DNA of 32,263 nt from Anaerolineales bacterium (lineage in GTDB: Bacteria; Chloroflexota; Anaerolineae; Anaerolineales; DRKV01), in assembly GCA_020061145.1 (NCBI GenBank), contig JAGUYX010000105.1, positions 1 to 32,263 of the forward strand. The letters run 5' to 3'. Positions 23,074-30,374 of this stretch are shown in pieces (the stretch's first letter is position 1; each line of letters begins with the position of its first letter). A program made the translations under genes and the position numbers. The notes under the pieces are model-generated. The model had not been told where the DNA came from and did no database searches. It was given only the letters and a program-made list of their open reading frames with translations.

Positions 23074-23087
23074 TCCCATATATGGGA
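23074..23087. repeat. 14-bp perfect palindrome inside the DnaA-box region
   Basis: TCCCATATATGGGA is self-complementary over all 14 bases. It lies between the weaker and the perfect DnaA boxes. No known binding protein is assigned. Confidence 0.5.
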
Positions 23088-23132
23088 GTCAGTAAAGCTG
23101 AATTGCGGATAGTTTTCCCCAGTTAGAGGGAC

Positions 23133-23162
23133 TTATCCACAGTTTTTCGCGAGTTATCCACA
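23133..23162 (+). repeat. Pair of perfect DnaA boxes
   Basis: Two TTATCCACA copies in the same orientation, starting at 23133 and 23154, so 21 bases or two helical turns apart. Both are followed by G. Confidence 0.85.
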
Positions 23163-23222
23163 GAAAAATGTCCCTGCAAAGGTTTCCCCCTGACCGTTTT
23201 CCGAATTGACCGGGCAAGTTTC

Positions 23223-23251
23223 TTGACAAAGCGGCTTGGGAGATTTACAAT
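23223..23251 (+). promoter_or_regulatory. Promoter of the MFS-ArsR-MFS operon
   Basis: TTGACA (23223-23228), a 17-base spacer and TACAAT (23246-23251), 44 bases before the GTG at 23296. Confidence 0.78.
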
Positions 23252-23255
23252 TTCT

Positions 23256-23271
23256 TTAGATATTTATCTAA
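23256..23271. promoter_or_regulatory. Palindromic operator at the transcription start
   Basis: TTAGATA-TT-TATCTAA is a perfect 7-2-7 inverted repeat covering the expected +1 region of the promoter at 23223. AT-rich dyads in this position are typical of ArsR-type repressors, and an ArsR-like regulator is the second gene of the operon. Confidence 0.6.
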
Positions 23272-23295
23272 CAAATTGTTCTTGAGCGGGATTTT

Positions 23296-24795
23296 GTGAA
23301 CCGGACGAATATCAAAACACCCCGTATGCCGACAGGAATGGCCGGATTTACCCTGGTCTGGGCCGGGCAATTGGTGTCATTGTTAGGCAGTGGAATGACA
23401 ACCTTTGCCATCAGTATCTGGGCCTGGCAGGAAACCGGGCAGGCGACTGCCCTGGCCCTGGCCGGCTTTTTTGGATTCGGGCCAACCATCCTGCTCAGCC
23501 CGTTTGCCGGGGCAATCGTTGACCGGTATAACCGCAAGCTGGTGATGATGCTCAGCGATTTGGCCGCAGGGTTATCTACGTTGGCTCTTTTCCTGCTGTA
23601 TGCCAACGGTGCACTGGAAATCTGGCATATTTATCTGGCCAATGCCTTCGCCGGCTCCTTTGCTGCGTTTCAATTTCCGGCTTATTCAGCCGCGGTCACG
23701 ACAATGATGGAGAAAAAGCACTATGCCCGGGCAAGCGGGATGCTTTCCCTGGCAGAATCCGCCTCCGGTATCTTTGCGCCATTGCTGGCGGGCGCCTTAC
23801 TGGGTTTTATCGGCATCGCCGGTATTATGGCAATTGATATTGTCACGTTTATTTTTGCCATCATTGCCTTGTTGCTGGTTCACATCCCGAACCCGCAGGT
23901 CACCGAAGAAGGACAACGCAGCCGGGGCAATTTCCTGCGTGAATCGATGTTCGGATTTACTTATATTTTCGCCCGGCCGAGTCTGCTCGGGTTGCAATTG
24001 GTCTTTTTTGCGATTAATTTCATAGCTATGTTCAGCTTTGTCCTTTTACCGCCAATGCTCCTGGCGCGCACCGGGAACAACGAGCTGGTACTGGGTTCGG
24101 TGCAATCCATCGGCTCGATCGGTGGGCTGATCGGCGGCCTGGTGTTGAGCGCCTGGGGTGGACCTCAACGCAAAGTGGACGGGGTGTTGCTCGGCATGGT
24201 GCTGATCAGCCTTTCGCAGGGGATGATGGGTCTGGGGCAGGCTTTTCTTGTCTGGGCTGCCGCCAGTTTTGCGGTTTCCTTTTTCCTCCCGATCTTGAAC
24301 GGTTCCAACCAGGCCATCTGGCAGGCGAAGGTTGCCCCCGACGTACAGGGCAGGGTATTTGCCACGCGCCGGCTGATCGCCCAGATCACCGCACCGGTCG
24401 CCATGCTGCTTGCCGGCCCCATCGCCGACAGGCTGTTTGAGCCGGCATTTTTAACCGGTGGGGCATTGTCTTCATCTGTTCTGGCCGGGCTGGTTGGCAG
24501 TGGGCCAGGGGCAGGCATGGGGATGATGTTTGTTTTTTCCGGTTTTCTGGGTATGCTGATTGGTTTTGGTGGTTATCTCTTCCCCGCAATTCGTAATGTG
24601 GAAGAAATCCTGCCGGATTACGGTGCGCCGGGAGCAGTTGTACCTGGCCATGTTCCTGACCATCGTCAACGCCAATTAATGGAACTTCTGGCGCAACGTG
24701 AAAAAATTATCCGCAACCCGGATTTCCAGACAAGACAGGTTGAATTGCGCCTCATTGGTCAGCGGCTGCGTGCGCTGGGGCGGATGGAGGAATGA
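23296..24795 (+). CDS. MFS transporter (EntS/MFS_3-like exporter)
   Basis: A major facilitator of 499 residues with about 12 hydrophobic helices starting at residue 14 (FTLVWAGQLVSLLGSGMTTFAISIWAW). The loop 2-3 motif AGAIVDRYNRK and the overall style match MFS_3 exporters of the EntS/macrolide-efflux type. The C-terminal 60 residues form a charged cytoplasmic tail, longer than usual (RQRQLMELLAQREKIIRNPDFQTRQ). The GTG start at 23296 is preceded by a weak AGCGGGA; the ATG at 23326 is possible. It overlaps the regulator gene by 4 bases (ATGA), which indicates coupling. Drug or metabolite export is likely, the substrate unknown. Confidence 0.85.
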   Translation: MNRTNIKTPRMPTGMAGFTLVWAGQLVSLLGSGMTTFAISIWAWQETGQATALALAGFFGFGPTILLSPFAGAIVDRYNRKLVMMLSDLAAGLSTLALFLLYANGALEIWHIYLANAFAGSFAAFQFPAYSAAVTTMMEKKHYARASGMLSLAESASGIFAPLLAGALLGFIGIAGIMAIDIVTFIFAIIALLLVHIPNPQVTEEGQRSRGNFLRESMFGFTYIFARPSLLGLQLVFFAINFIAMFSFVLLPPMLLARTGNNELVLGSVQSIGSIGGLIGGLVLSAWGGPQRKVDGVLLGMVLISLSQGMMGLGQAFLVWAAASFAVSFFLPILNGSNQAIWQAKVAPDVQGRVFATRRLIAQITAPVAMLLAGPIADRLFEPAFLTGGALSSSVLAGLVGSGPGAGMGMMFVFSGFLGMLIGFGGYLFPAIRNVEEILPDYGAPGAVVPGHVPDHRQRQLMELLAQREKIIRNPDFQTRQVELRLIGQRLRALGRMEE

Positions 24796-25898
24796 TGGGA
24801 AGCAGTAACCCGGCGTTACTGTGGGATACTGGCACGGCATATGATTTTTTAATCAGCCTGCATGTGCTGCACACACCGGATCGATTTGGGCTGCGGGGTT
24901 CCTGGGCGGCGGGCGTCCGTTCGCGTCTACCCGCTGCTGAACGAAAGGTGCTGGAACAGGCGGAAGAAATCTTCTGGCTGCCGCTGCACTGGCTGTATCG
25001 CCTGCCGGAACCGAAAGATGGGCAGACCCTGCTGGCGGAGCTGGAGAAAATCCCGGCCCGCGAACGCCTGCCTGTGCTGGGACTGAGACCTTCCCTGTCT
25101 CAGGATTTGCGCGAGTTATTGCAGGATGTGCAAGAACATGGCTCATGGAAAAAGGCCGATTTGGAGCAAATGCGCAGCCTGTTAAAGAACCGCATCCGCA
25201 CATTACGTCAGGATACCGCAGAAATAATTTTGAATGGTTGGGCAGATCCTGCCGGAACGGGCGAAGCATACCTGGCTGCACTGAAGGTATATTATGAGGT
25301 TTTCTTCGCCGAGGAAGAACATCGTATCCGCCCGGCAATAGATAAATCGCTGGAACATGCCCAGAAATTATCCCGTAAGGTGGATATCGATTCCCTGCTG
25401 GCGGAGCTATCCCTGGGCGTGCATTTCGAGCCGCCTTTATTCCATCCTGAGGCCGACCTGGTACTGGCGCCATCCTTCTGGATAACCCCGCTGGTAGTCT
25501 ACGAGCAACTCTCGGAAAATCGCTGGATTTTTGTTTTTGGAGGTCGACCGGAAGACGCGTCATTGGTTCCGGGAGAACCCGTTCCGGACAGCCTGCTGCA
25601 ATCCTTAAAAGCCCTGGCAGACCCTACCCGCCTGCGTATTTTACGTTACCTGCTGGACAGGCCGTTAACCCCCAGCCAGCTGGCAAGGATGCTGCGCCTG
25701 CGTGCGCCAACCGTGGTGCATCACCTCAACGAATTGCGCCTGGCGGGGCTGGTGCACCTCACGTTGGTGACACCTGAGAAAAAGGGGGAACGCCGGTATG
25801 CTGCCCGGGTAGAAGCCATCCCACGCCTGTTCAGTACCCTGCAATCTTTTCTGGAGCAAACAGATACCGAAACGGAAGAGGAACGATTTTCGAAATAA
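24792..25898 (+). CDS. ArsR-type winged-helix transcriptional regulator with large N-terminal domain
   Basis: A 368-residue regulator. The C-terminal 90 residues are an ArsR winged helix: LKALADPTRLRILRYLLDRPLTPSQLARMLRLRAPTVVHHLNELRLAGLV. The N-terminal 270 or so residues (TAYDFLISLHVLHTPDRFGLRGSWAAGVRSRL onward) resemble the domain seen in DUF5937-type ArsR proteins; this is recall, and the ligand is unknown. No metal-binding CxC pattern is present in the HTH region. It is translationally coupled to the MFS gene before it (ATGA overlap) and is followed after 1 base by a second MFS gene, so it probably controls both through the palindrome at 23256. Confidence 0.85.
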   Translation: MMGSSNPALLWDTGTAYDFLISLHVLHTPDRFGLRGSWAAGVRSRLPAAERKVLEQAEEIFWLPLHWLYRLPEPKDGQTLLAELEKIPARERLPVLGLRPSLSQDLRELLQDVQEHGSWKKADLEQMRSLLKNRIRTLRQDTAEIILNGWADPAGTGEAYLAALKVYYEVFFAEEEHRIRPAIDKSLEHAQKLSRKVDIDSLLAELSLGVHFEPPLFHPEADLVLAPSFWITPLVVYEQLSENRWIFVFGGRPEDASLVPGEPVPDSLLQSLKALADPTRLRILRYLLDRPLTPSQLARMLRLRAPTVVHHLNELRLAGLVHLTLVTPEKKGERRYAARVEAIPRLFSTLQSFLEQTDTETEEERFSK

Positions 25899-25899
25899 G

Positions 25900-27183
25900 A
25901 TGCATATTTACCGCAAAACTGCCTCCACCGGGCTGGGTATGTATTTCAGCCGCTTGCGTGCTTTCCGCCCCAACGCCCGTTTATATTTACTCCATGTCAT
26001 TATCGCCGGGGCGGCCCTCGGCGTGTTCCGCCTGCTGTTCAATTTTTACGTGCTCAGCCTGGGTTACGACGAAGCCCTGCTCGGCAGCCTGATTACCACC
26101 AACAATTTCTCGGCTTTGATCTTCGCTCTGCCGGTGGGTTATTTGGCAGATTTGCTCGGTCGTAAACGCTCTTTGCTCATTTCAGGCATTGGCGTGGCCT
26201 TATCGATTGCCGGCATGGTGTTATTCCCCTCCACCGGTATGTTTTACGCCATGAACGTCCTGTCTGGCGTGGCGCAGAGCCTGGGCGGAGTCACCATGGC
26301 GCCATTTTTGATGGAAAACAGCGGTACGGAAGAACGCACCTACCTGTTCAGCTTTGCTTCCGGCTTACAAACCGGATCGGCTTTTCTGGGTAACTGGATT
26401 GGCGGTTATCTGCCGACCTGGATAGCAACCAGCCGGATGGTTTCGGAAACCAGCAGTATCGCTTACGCCGGCGCCTTGCTGGTGATCGCCATGGTCGCTC
26501 TGTTGGGTCTGCTGCCCCTGTTTTTCCTTAAGATGTTGCACTTACGCCGGGAGGATAAATCGGTTTTTGCCCCGGTCAATTACGCCCGCCAACACCCGGT
26601 TCTTTTGGGAAAACTGGTCGGGCCGATGTTAATCACTGCCATTGGCGCCGGACTGATCATGCCGTTTATGAATGTCTTCTTCCGCCAGGTACATCACCAG
26701 CCAGACCCGGTTATCGGCTCGCTGTTCGCCTGGGGTTCGCTGGCAATGGGTGTAGGGCTGATGCTTGCTCCGGCGCTGGCCGATCGATATGGCAAGATTC
26801 AGGTGGTTGTGGTGACCCAGGCGCTCTCCATCCCTTTCCTGGTCATGTTAGGCTTTGCACCCTGGTTCTGGATGGCGGCGGTTGCTTATTACATCCGGTT
26901 GGCGTTGATGAACATGAGCAACCCGGTTTACCAGACGTATGTCATGGAGCATGTAGAACCCGGCGCTCGCGCCACGGTAGCCAGTCTGGTGAGCATGGCC
27001 TGGAGCTTCGGATGGGCATTCAGCCCGTCCGTCAGCGGGTGGTTGCAGGTGAATTACGGTTTTGGGCCGCCATATATCGGCACGATTGTGTTGTATACCA
27101 TTGCTGTCTTTTTATACTGGAAATTCTTCTGGAATCGCCAGGTCGAGCCAGGGTCTCTACCGGCTCCTGCGACGGGAGATTAA
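25900..27183 (+). CDS. MFS transporter
   Basis: A major facilitator of 427 residues with 12 predicted helices. Features include LFNFYVLSLGYDEALLGSLITTNNFSALIFALPVGYLADLLGRKRSLLISG, which contains the MFS motif A loop (GYLADLLGRKRSL), and a repeat of the fold after a central loop (HLRREDKSVFAPVNYARQHPV). The first 25 residues are basic and cytoplasmic. It begins 1 base after the regulator's stop. Two MFS genes around one repressor suggest a resistance or efflux cassette handling one or two related compounds. The two MFS proteins are not close copies. The substrate is unknown. Confidence 0.85.
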   Translation: MHIYRKTASTGLGMYFSRLRAFRPNARLYLLHVIIAGAALGVFRLLFNFYVLSLGYDEALLGSLITTNNFSALIFALPVGYLADLLGRKRSLLISGIGVALSIAGMVLFPSTGMFYAMNVLSGVAQSLGGVTMAPFLMENSGTEERTYLFSFASGLQTGSAFLGNWIGGYLPTWIATSRMVSETSSIAYAGALLVIAMVALLGLLPLFFLKMLHLRREDKSVFAPVNYARQHPVLLGKLVGPMLITAIGAGLIMPFMNVFFRQVHHQPDPVIGSLFAWGSLAMGVGLMLAPALADRYGKIQVVVVTQALSIPFLVMLGFAPWFWMAAVAYYIRLALMNMSNPVYQTYVMEHVEPGARATVASLVSMAWSFGWAFSPSVSGWLQVNYGFGPPYIGTIVLYTIAVFLYWKFFWNRQVEPGSLPAPATGD

Positions 27184-27201
27184 AGCAGTGGTGCGAGTAA
27201 C

Positions 27202-27217
27202 CTTTTCGGTCGAAAAG
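27202..27217. promoter_or_regulatory. Palindrome upstream of osmC
   Basis: CTTTTCG-GT-CGAAAAG is a perfect 7-2-7 inverted repeat 7 bases before the candidate -35 of osmC and 18 bases after the MFS stop. A T-tract is absent, so an operator is likelier than a terminator. Confidence 0.4.
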
Positions 27218-27224
27218 CATCAAA

Positions 27225-27251
27225 TTGTTCGGAAAAGCACGAAACTACAAT
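27225..27251 (+). promoter_or_regulatory. Candidate promoter of osmC
   Basis: TTGTTC (27225-27230), a 15-base spacer and TACAAT (27246-27251), 28 bases before the ATG at 27280. The spacing is short. Confidence 0.4.
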
Positions 27252-27279
27252 GCGCCGAAACGAAAAGGAGTTCGCTTAG

Positions 27280-27687
27280 ATGGAAATGTTAATCAATTTT
27301 CCCGGTGGGGCTCGGGTTGATGCCCAATTTGGCCCTTACACGGTACAGACAGATCAACCACCCATGGGAGGCGGAGCAGGCTCTGCCCCGACGCCATTTG
27401 CTGTGTTCCTGGCTTCGATTGGAACCTGCGCCGGGATTTACGTATTGGGGTTCTGCAAGCAACGCGGCTTGCCGACCGAAGGCATCCAGTTGATCCAACG
27501 GGTGCATACCGACCCAACCAGCGGCATGGTGGGGAAAGTAGAGCTGGAAATTCAAGTTCCGCCCTCGTTCCCCGAGCAGTATCACAGTGCCCTGGTCCGT
27601 TCGGCGGAACTTTGTGCCGTGAAAAAGCACTTCGAAAAACCGCCGAAATTTGATATCTATACCAAATCTGTGGTAGTACCCGCCTGA
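27280..27687 (+). CDS. OsmC family protein
   Basis: A 135-residue OsmC/Ohr-fold protein, a family of thiol peroxidases acting on organic hydroperoxides and related proteins. The two cysteines expected for the family are present, one in ASIGTCAGIYVLGFC and one in SAELCAVKKHFE. The helix carrying the first cysteine has an extra Cys seven residues on. The glycine-rich GGGAGSAPTPFAVFLAS segment is characteristic. AAGGAG is 11 bases upstream of the first ATG; the in-frame ATG at 27286 is an alternative. It has its own candidate promoter and a strong terminator, so it is probably monocistronic. Whether it is a true peroxidase or a YhfA-like member cannot be decided. Confidence 0.85.
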   Translation: MEMLINFPGGARVDAQFGPYTVQTDQPPMGGGAGSAPTPFAVFLASIGTCAGIYVLGFCKQRGLPTEGIQLIQRVHTDPTSGMVGKVELEIQVPPSFPEQYHSALVRSAELCAVKKHFEKPPKFDIYTKSVVVPA

Positions 27688-27707
27688 AAGGGCGGCTCCT
27701 GGGACGC

Positions 27708-27747
27708 AACCTGCCCCTCGCTGTGAAACGGGGGGCAGGTTGTTTTT
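27708..27747 (+). terminator. Rho-independent terminator of osmC
   Basis: Stem AACCTGCCCC / GGGGCAGGTT (27708-27717 and 27732-27741), then GTTTTTAA. It lies 20 bases after the stop codon. Confidence 0.88.
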
Positions 27748-27773
27748 AACTTAGGGGTGTTATTCTACTGGGT

Positions 27774-28271
27774 TCAGCCCTGGATATGGGCTTCCAGGAA
27801 CCAGAGCGATTTATCCAGGCCGCGGCTTACCTCGGTTAACATGTCCGCAGTGTCCATATCGCCGGATGCATCGGCGGTGTCGATAGCCTTGCGAGTGCTC
27901 TGTGCCAGGGTGGCATATCGTTTTACCAACGCCTCGACAACTGCCATTCCATCAAAAACATCGCCGGGCAGCTCATCCAGATGGCTGTTTTTTGCCGCCA
28001 GGCGGGTTGTGCCCAGGGCTACGCCGCCCAACGCAGTGGCGCGTTCGGCGATCATATCCACGTAACCCAGCAGGCCGGCTGCCAGCTCGTCGAACAATTC
28101 GTGTAATTGCATGAACTGGGGCCCTTTGACGTTCCAGTGCGCCTGTTTGGTCTGGCTGAACAGGTCGAAAGTGGCAGCCAATTGCTCGTTGAGCAGGCCG
28201 ATCATCTTCTGGCGTGTGGCGGATGATAAATCGTTATGCGTGGAAAAGGTTTTTGTGGTTTGGGTAGTCAT
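27774..28271 (-). CDS. dps: Dps-type DNA-binding ferritin
   Basis: A 165-residue Dps protein, a dodecameric miniferritin that stores iron by using hydrogen peroxide and protects DNA in starvation. The ferroxidase ligands at the dimer interface are visible: QAHWNVKGPQFMQLHELFDELAAGL gives the His, Asp and Glu, and MIAERATALGG follows. The N-terminal tail (about 15 residues) is polar with few lysines, so DNA binding is uncertain. AGGAGG lies just before the ATG. It starts 29 bases after glgC on the same strand and may be partly co-transcribed with it. With osmC as a convergent neighbour, the locus has an oxidative-stress flavour. Confidence 0.93.
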   Translation of the reverse strand: MTTQTTKTFSTHNDLSSATRQKMIGLLNEQLAATFDLFSQTKQAHWNVKGPQFMQLHELFDELAAGLLGYVDMIAERATALGGVALGTTRLAAKNSHLDELPGDVFDGMAVVEALVKRYATLAQSTRKAIDTADASGDMDTADMLTEVSRGLDKSLWFLEAHIQG

Positions 28272-28300
28272 ACGTAAAACCTCCTGTTTCTTTATATGGG

Positions 28301-29563
28301 TTATTTTTCCGGTCCGATATAAGTACCCTCCGGGATGAGGGTGCTTTTCGGGATGACCACAATCCCATCCTGTACGCTGTACAGAACTGTATCATGCTCT
28401 GTACCGCGTGGGAAGGGGCGGATCACCACATTTTTGCCCATGCGCACGTTCTTGTCGATGATCGCCCCCTCGATATCACAATTGGCGCCAATACCGATCG
28501 GTATTCCACCCGGCGGCGAGACCTCCGGGCTGTCGTAATAGTCAGCCCCCATGATATAGGTGGTCTTGATCCGTGCGCCGCTTTTGATAATACTGCGCAG
28601 ACCAATCACCGAATCGTTGATCTCGGCATCCTGCACCCGGGAACCATCCGCGATCATTGTGTTATTCAGCTTTCCCCCACTGACAATCGAGCCGGGTAAA
28701 AAGCGGGCGCGGGTATAGATCGGGCGGTCCGGGTCATAGATATTGAAGGGTGGTTTTTCCTGCGTCAGGCTGAGATTGGTCTCGTAAAACGAGCGGATGG
28801 TCCCGATATCCACCCAATAACCGTCGAAGTCAAAGCCATACACCCGGTGTTTCTGGATGGCGTATGGAATAACATGTCCGCCAAAGTCGGTGTAGGTGGT
28901 CTGCTCCAGCAGGTCGATCAGCGTCTGGGTGTTGAACATATAGATGCCCATCGAGCCCAGAAAAGGTCTTTCTGAGTCATCCCGGCTGACGAATTGTCTC
29001 TGGACTTCCGGGTCTTTGGGTTTTTCCACAAAATCCCGGATCACCCCTTGCTGATCGCGCTTCAATAGACCGAAGCGGGTGGCATCTTCAGTGCTCACCG
29101 GCTGCACCGCAACCGTGATCTCAGCCTCATTCGCCCAATGAAAATCGGCCAGTGCACTGTAGTCCATGCGATACAGGTGATCGCCAGCCAGAATCAGCAC
29201 AAATTCCGAGCGGGCGGATTTGATTTCAAACAACTGTTTGCGCACGGCATCAGCCGTGCCCTGATACCAGTCTGTGCTGGTTGGCGTTTGTTCTGCCGCA
29301 AGAATCTGCACCCAACCGGGGTGGAAGGCGTCGAAGTTGTAGGATTGGGTAATGTGACGGTGCAATGAAACCGAATTGAACTGAGTTAAGACGGCGATGC
29401 GATGGATGCCGGAATTGATGCAGTTGCTGAGGGGGATATCGATCAACCGGTATTTACCCGCGATCGGAACTGCCGGTTTGGCACGCAGTTTAGTCAGCGG
29501 GTAAAGACGTTTACCGACGCCACCACCCATCACGACCGCAAGGACCTGATTGATCGATGGCAT
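28301..29563 (-). CDS. glgC: Glucose-1-phosphate adenylyltransferase
   Basis: ADP-glucose pyrophosphorylase, the committed step of glycogen synthesis (ATP + glucose 1-phosphate to ADP-glucose + PPi). The protein has 420 residues from the preferred start. Motifs are VVMGGGVGKRLYPLTKLRAKPAVPIAGKYRLIDIPLSNCINSGI (nucleotide and allosteric region), LILAGDHLYRMDY, DFVEKP and FDGYWVDIGTIRSFYETNLSL, then a C-terminal left-handed beta-helix with hexapeptide repeats. The ORF track begins at 29698 inside the tRNA gene. The ATG at 29563 with AAGGAG 8 bases upstream is the real start. No glycogen synthase gene is nearby. Confidence 0.95.
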   Translation of the reverse strand: MPSINQVLAVVMGGGVGKRLYPLTKLRAKPAVPIAGKYRLIDIPLSNCINSGIHRIAVLTQFNSVSLHRHITQSYNFDAFHPGWVQILAAEQTPTSTDWYQGTADAVRKQLFEIKSARSEFVLILAGDHLYRMDYSALADFHWANEAEITVAVQPVSTEDATRFGLLKRDQQGVIRDFVEKPKDPEVQRQFVSRDDSERPFLGSMGIYMFNTQTLIDLLEQTTYTDFGGHVIPYAIQKHRVYGFDFDGYWVDIGTIRSFYETNLSLTQEKPPFNIYDPDRPIYTRARFLPGSIVSGGKLNNTMIADGSRVQDAEINDSVIGLRSIIKSGARIKTTYIMGADYYDSPEVSPPGGIPIGIGANCDIEGAIIDKNVRMGKNVVIRPFPRGTEHDTVLYSVQDGIVVIPKSTLIPEGTYIGPEK

Positions 29564-29606
29564 GGGCGCACTCCTTAGGCGATTTATGTTGCTGGATCGA
29601 GTCAGG

Positions 29607-29640
29607 AAGTTAAAGGGGCTTTCAAGGCCCGGGAAGCCCC
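29607..29640 (-). terminator. Terminator of the tRNA-Leu gene
   Basis: Stem GGGGCTT / AAGCCCC (29615-29621 and 29634-29640), followed on the minus strand by TTTAACTT. It lies between the tRNA and glgC. Confidence 0.65.
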
Positions 29641-29657
29641 GTGATATAATGCCCAGA

Positions 29658-29739
<82 letters not shown>

Positions 29740-29761
29740 CAGTTCATGTAATACATGCCTA

Positions 29762-29790
29762 AGTATAACGAATTCGGTCTGGAGGGTCAA
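29762..29790 (-). promoter_or_regulatory. Promoter of the tRNA-Leu gene
   Basis: TTGACC (29790-29785), a 17-base spacer and TATACT (29767-29762) on the minus strand, 22 bases before the tRNA 5' end. The -35 overlaps the ribosome-binding region of the divergent GNAT gene. Confidence 0.78.
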
Positions 29791-29795
29791 GGAAA

Positions 29796-30374
29796 GTGGT
29801 TTTCAGCTTCCTGGACGAAAAAGTGAAGCTGCGTCCGTTTGAGGCGCAGGACGCTCCACATTTAGAACAATACCTGAATCATCCGGCGATCAGCGGACGG
29901 CGTTACCTGCCCTGGAAATACCCGGAGACCGCGCCCCTTTCCATGGAAGTGGTCAACCAGATCATCAATGACTGGCAGGCATTCGAACAGGGCTTTCACC
30001 TGGCTGTGATTTCATCGCCGGCAGATCGCATTGTCGGGCATGTTAATGTGGATTGGGGGTGGGATGCGCATTGCCCGAGTGTATCCCTGGTCATTTCCCC
30101 GGAATATCAACGCCAGCGGTTCGGCAGCTCTACTCTGAACATCGTGTTACATTATTTATTCTCAGAAACGCCGGCGCATACTGTCGGAAGCGAGTGGGTG
30201 GCAGATTGGAACGAACCCGCAAAACGCTTTTTACTTAAAAACGGTTTTACCTTAAATGGCACTATCCGCTGGGCCGGGATGCATGGCGGAAAACCTTTTG
30301 ATATGCATGCCGCGGATATTTTGCGACGCGAGTGGCAGACCAGGCCGGGAGGGGAGCATGCCGCTGGAGGGTGA
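29796..30374 (+). CDS. GNAT family N-acetyltransferase (RimJ/RimL-like)
   Basis: A 192-residue acetyl-CoA-dependent acyltransferase. It opens with KLRPFEAQDAPHLEQYLNHP, the usual start of RimJ/RimL-type GNAT domains. RIVGHVNVDW, SLVISPEYQRQRFGSSTLNIVLHYLF (the acetyl-CoA loop, with Q-R-x-F-G-S in place of Q-x-x-G-x-G/A) and WNEPAKRFLLKNGFTLNGTIRW follow in order. The GTG at 29796 has GGAGGG 9 bases upstream. Its 3' end overlaps the next GNAT gene by 17 bases, so the two are translationally coupled. The acceptor substrate is unknown. Confidence 0.85.
   Translation: MVFSFLDEKVKLRPFEAQDAPHLEQYLNHPAISGRRYLPWKYPETAPLSMEVVNQIINDWQAFEQGFHLAVISSPADRIVGHVNVDWGWDAHCPSVSLVISPEYQRQRFGSSTLNIVLHYLFSETPAHTVGSEWVADWNEPAKRFLLKNGFTLNGTIRWAGMHGGKPFDMHAADILRREWQTRPGGEHAAGG

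Larger units (their letters stand above)
22861..23282. other. oriC: Candidate chromosomal replication origin (DnaA-box cluster)
   Basis: This is the only non-coding stretch over 300 bases (22803-23295). It holds two perfect DnaA boxes TTATCCACA (23133-23141 and 23154-23162), three with one mismatch (TTATCCACT on the minus strand at 22863-22871, TTATCCCCA at 22976-22984, TTGTCCACA at 23022-23030) and weaker ones (CTGTCCACA minus at 23003, ATATACACA at 23033, CGGTCCACA at 22948). AT-rich sequence lies at about 23241-23282, a possible unwinding element, and at 22802-22830. A 14-base palindrome lies between the boxes. dnaA is not adjacent, so origin function is inferred from box density alone. 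The alternative is a DnaA-titrating locus or DnaA-regulated promoter. Confidence 0.6.

Noticed and set aside
22825-23079. 84-aa minus-strand ORF in the DnaA-box region
   Set aside because: It has no ribosome site and an irregular composition, and it runs through DnaA boxes. The stretch is better read as non-coding.
24853-25563. 236-aa minus-strand ORF
   Set aside because: It is fully antisense to the ArsR-type regulator, with a proline/arginine-rich shadow-like composition.
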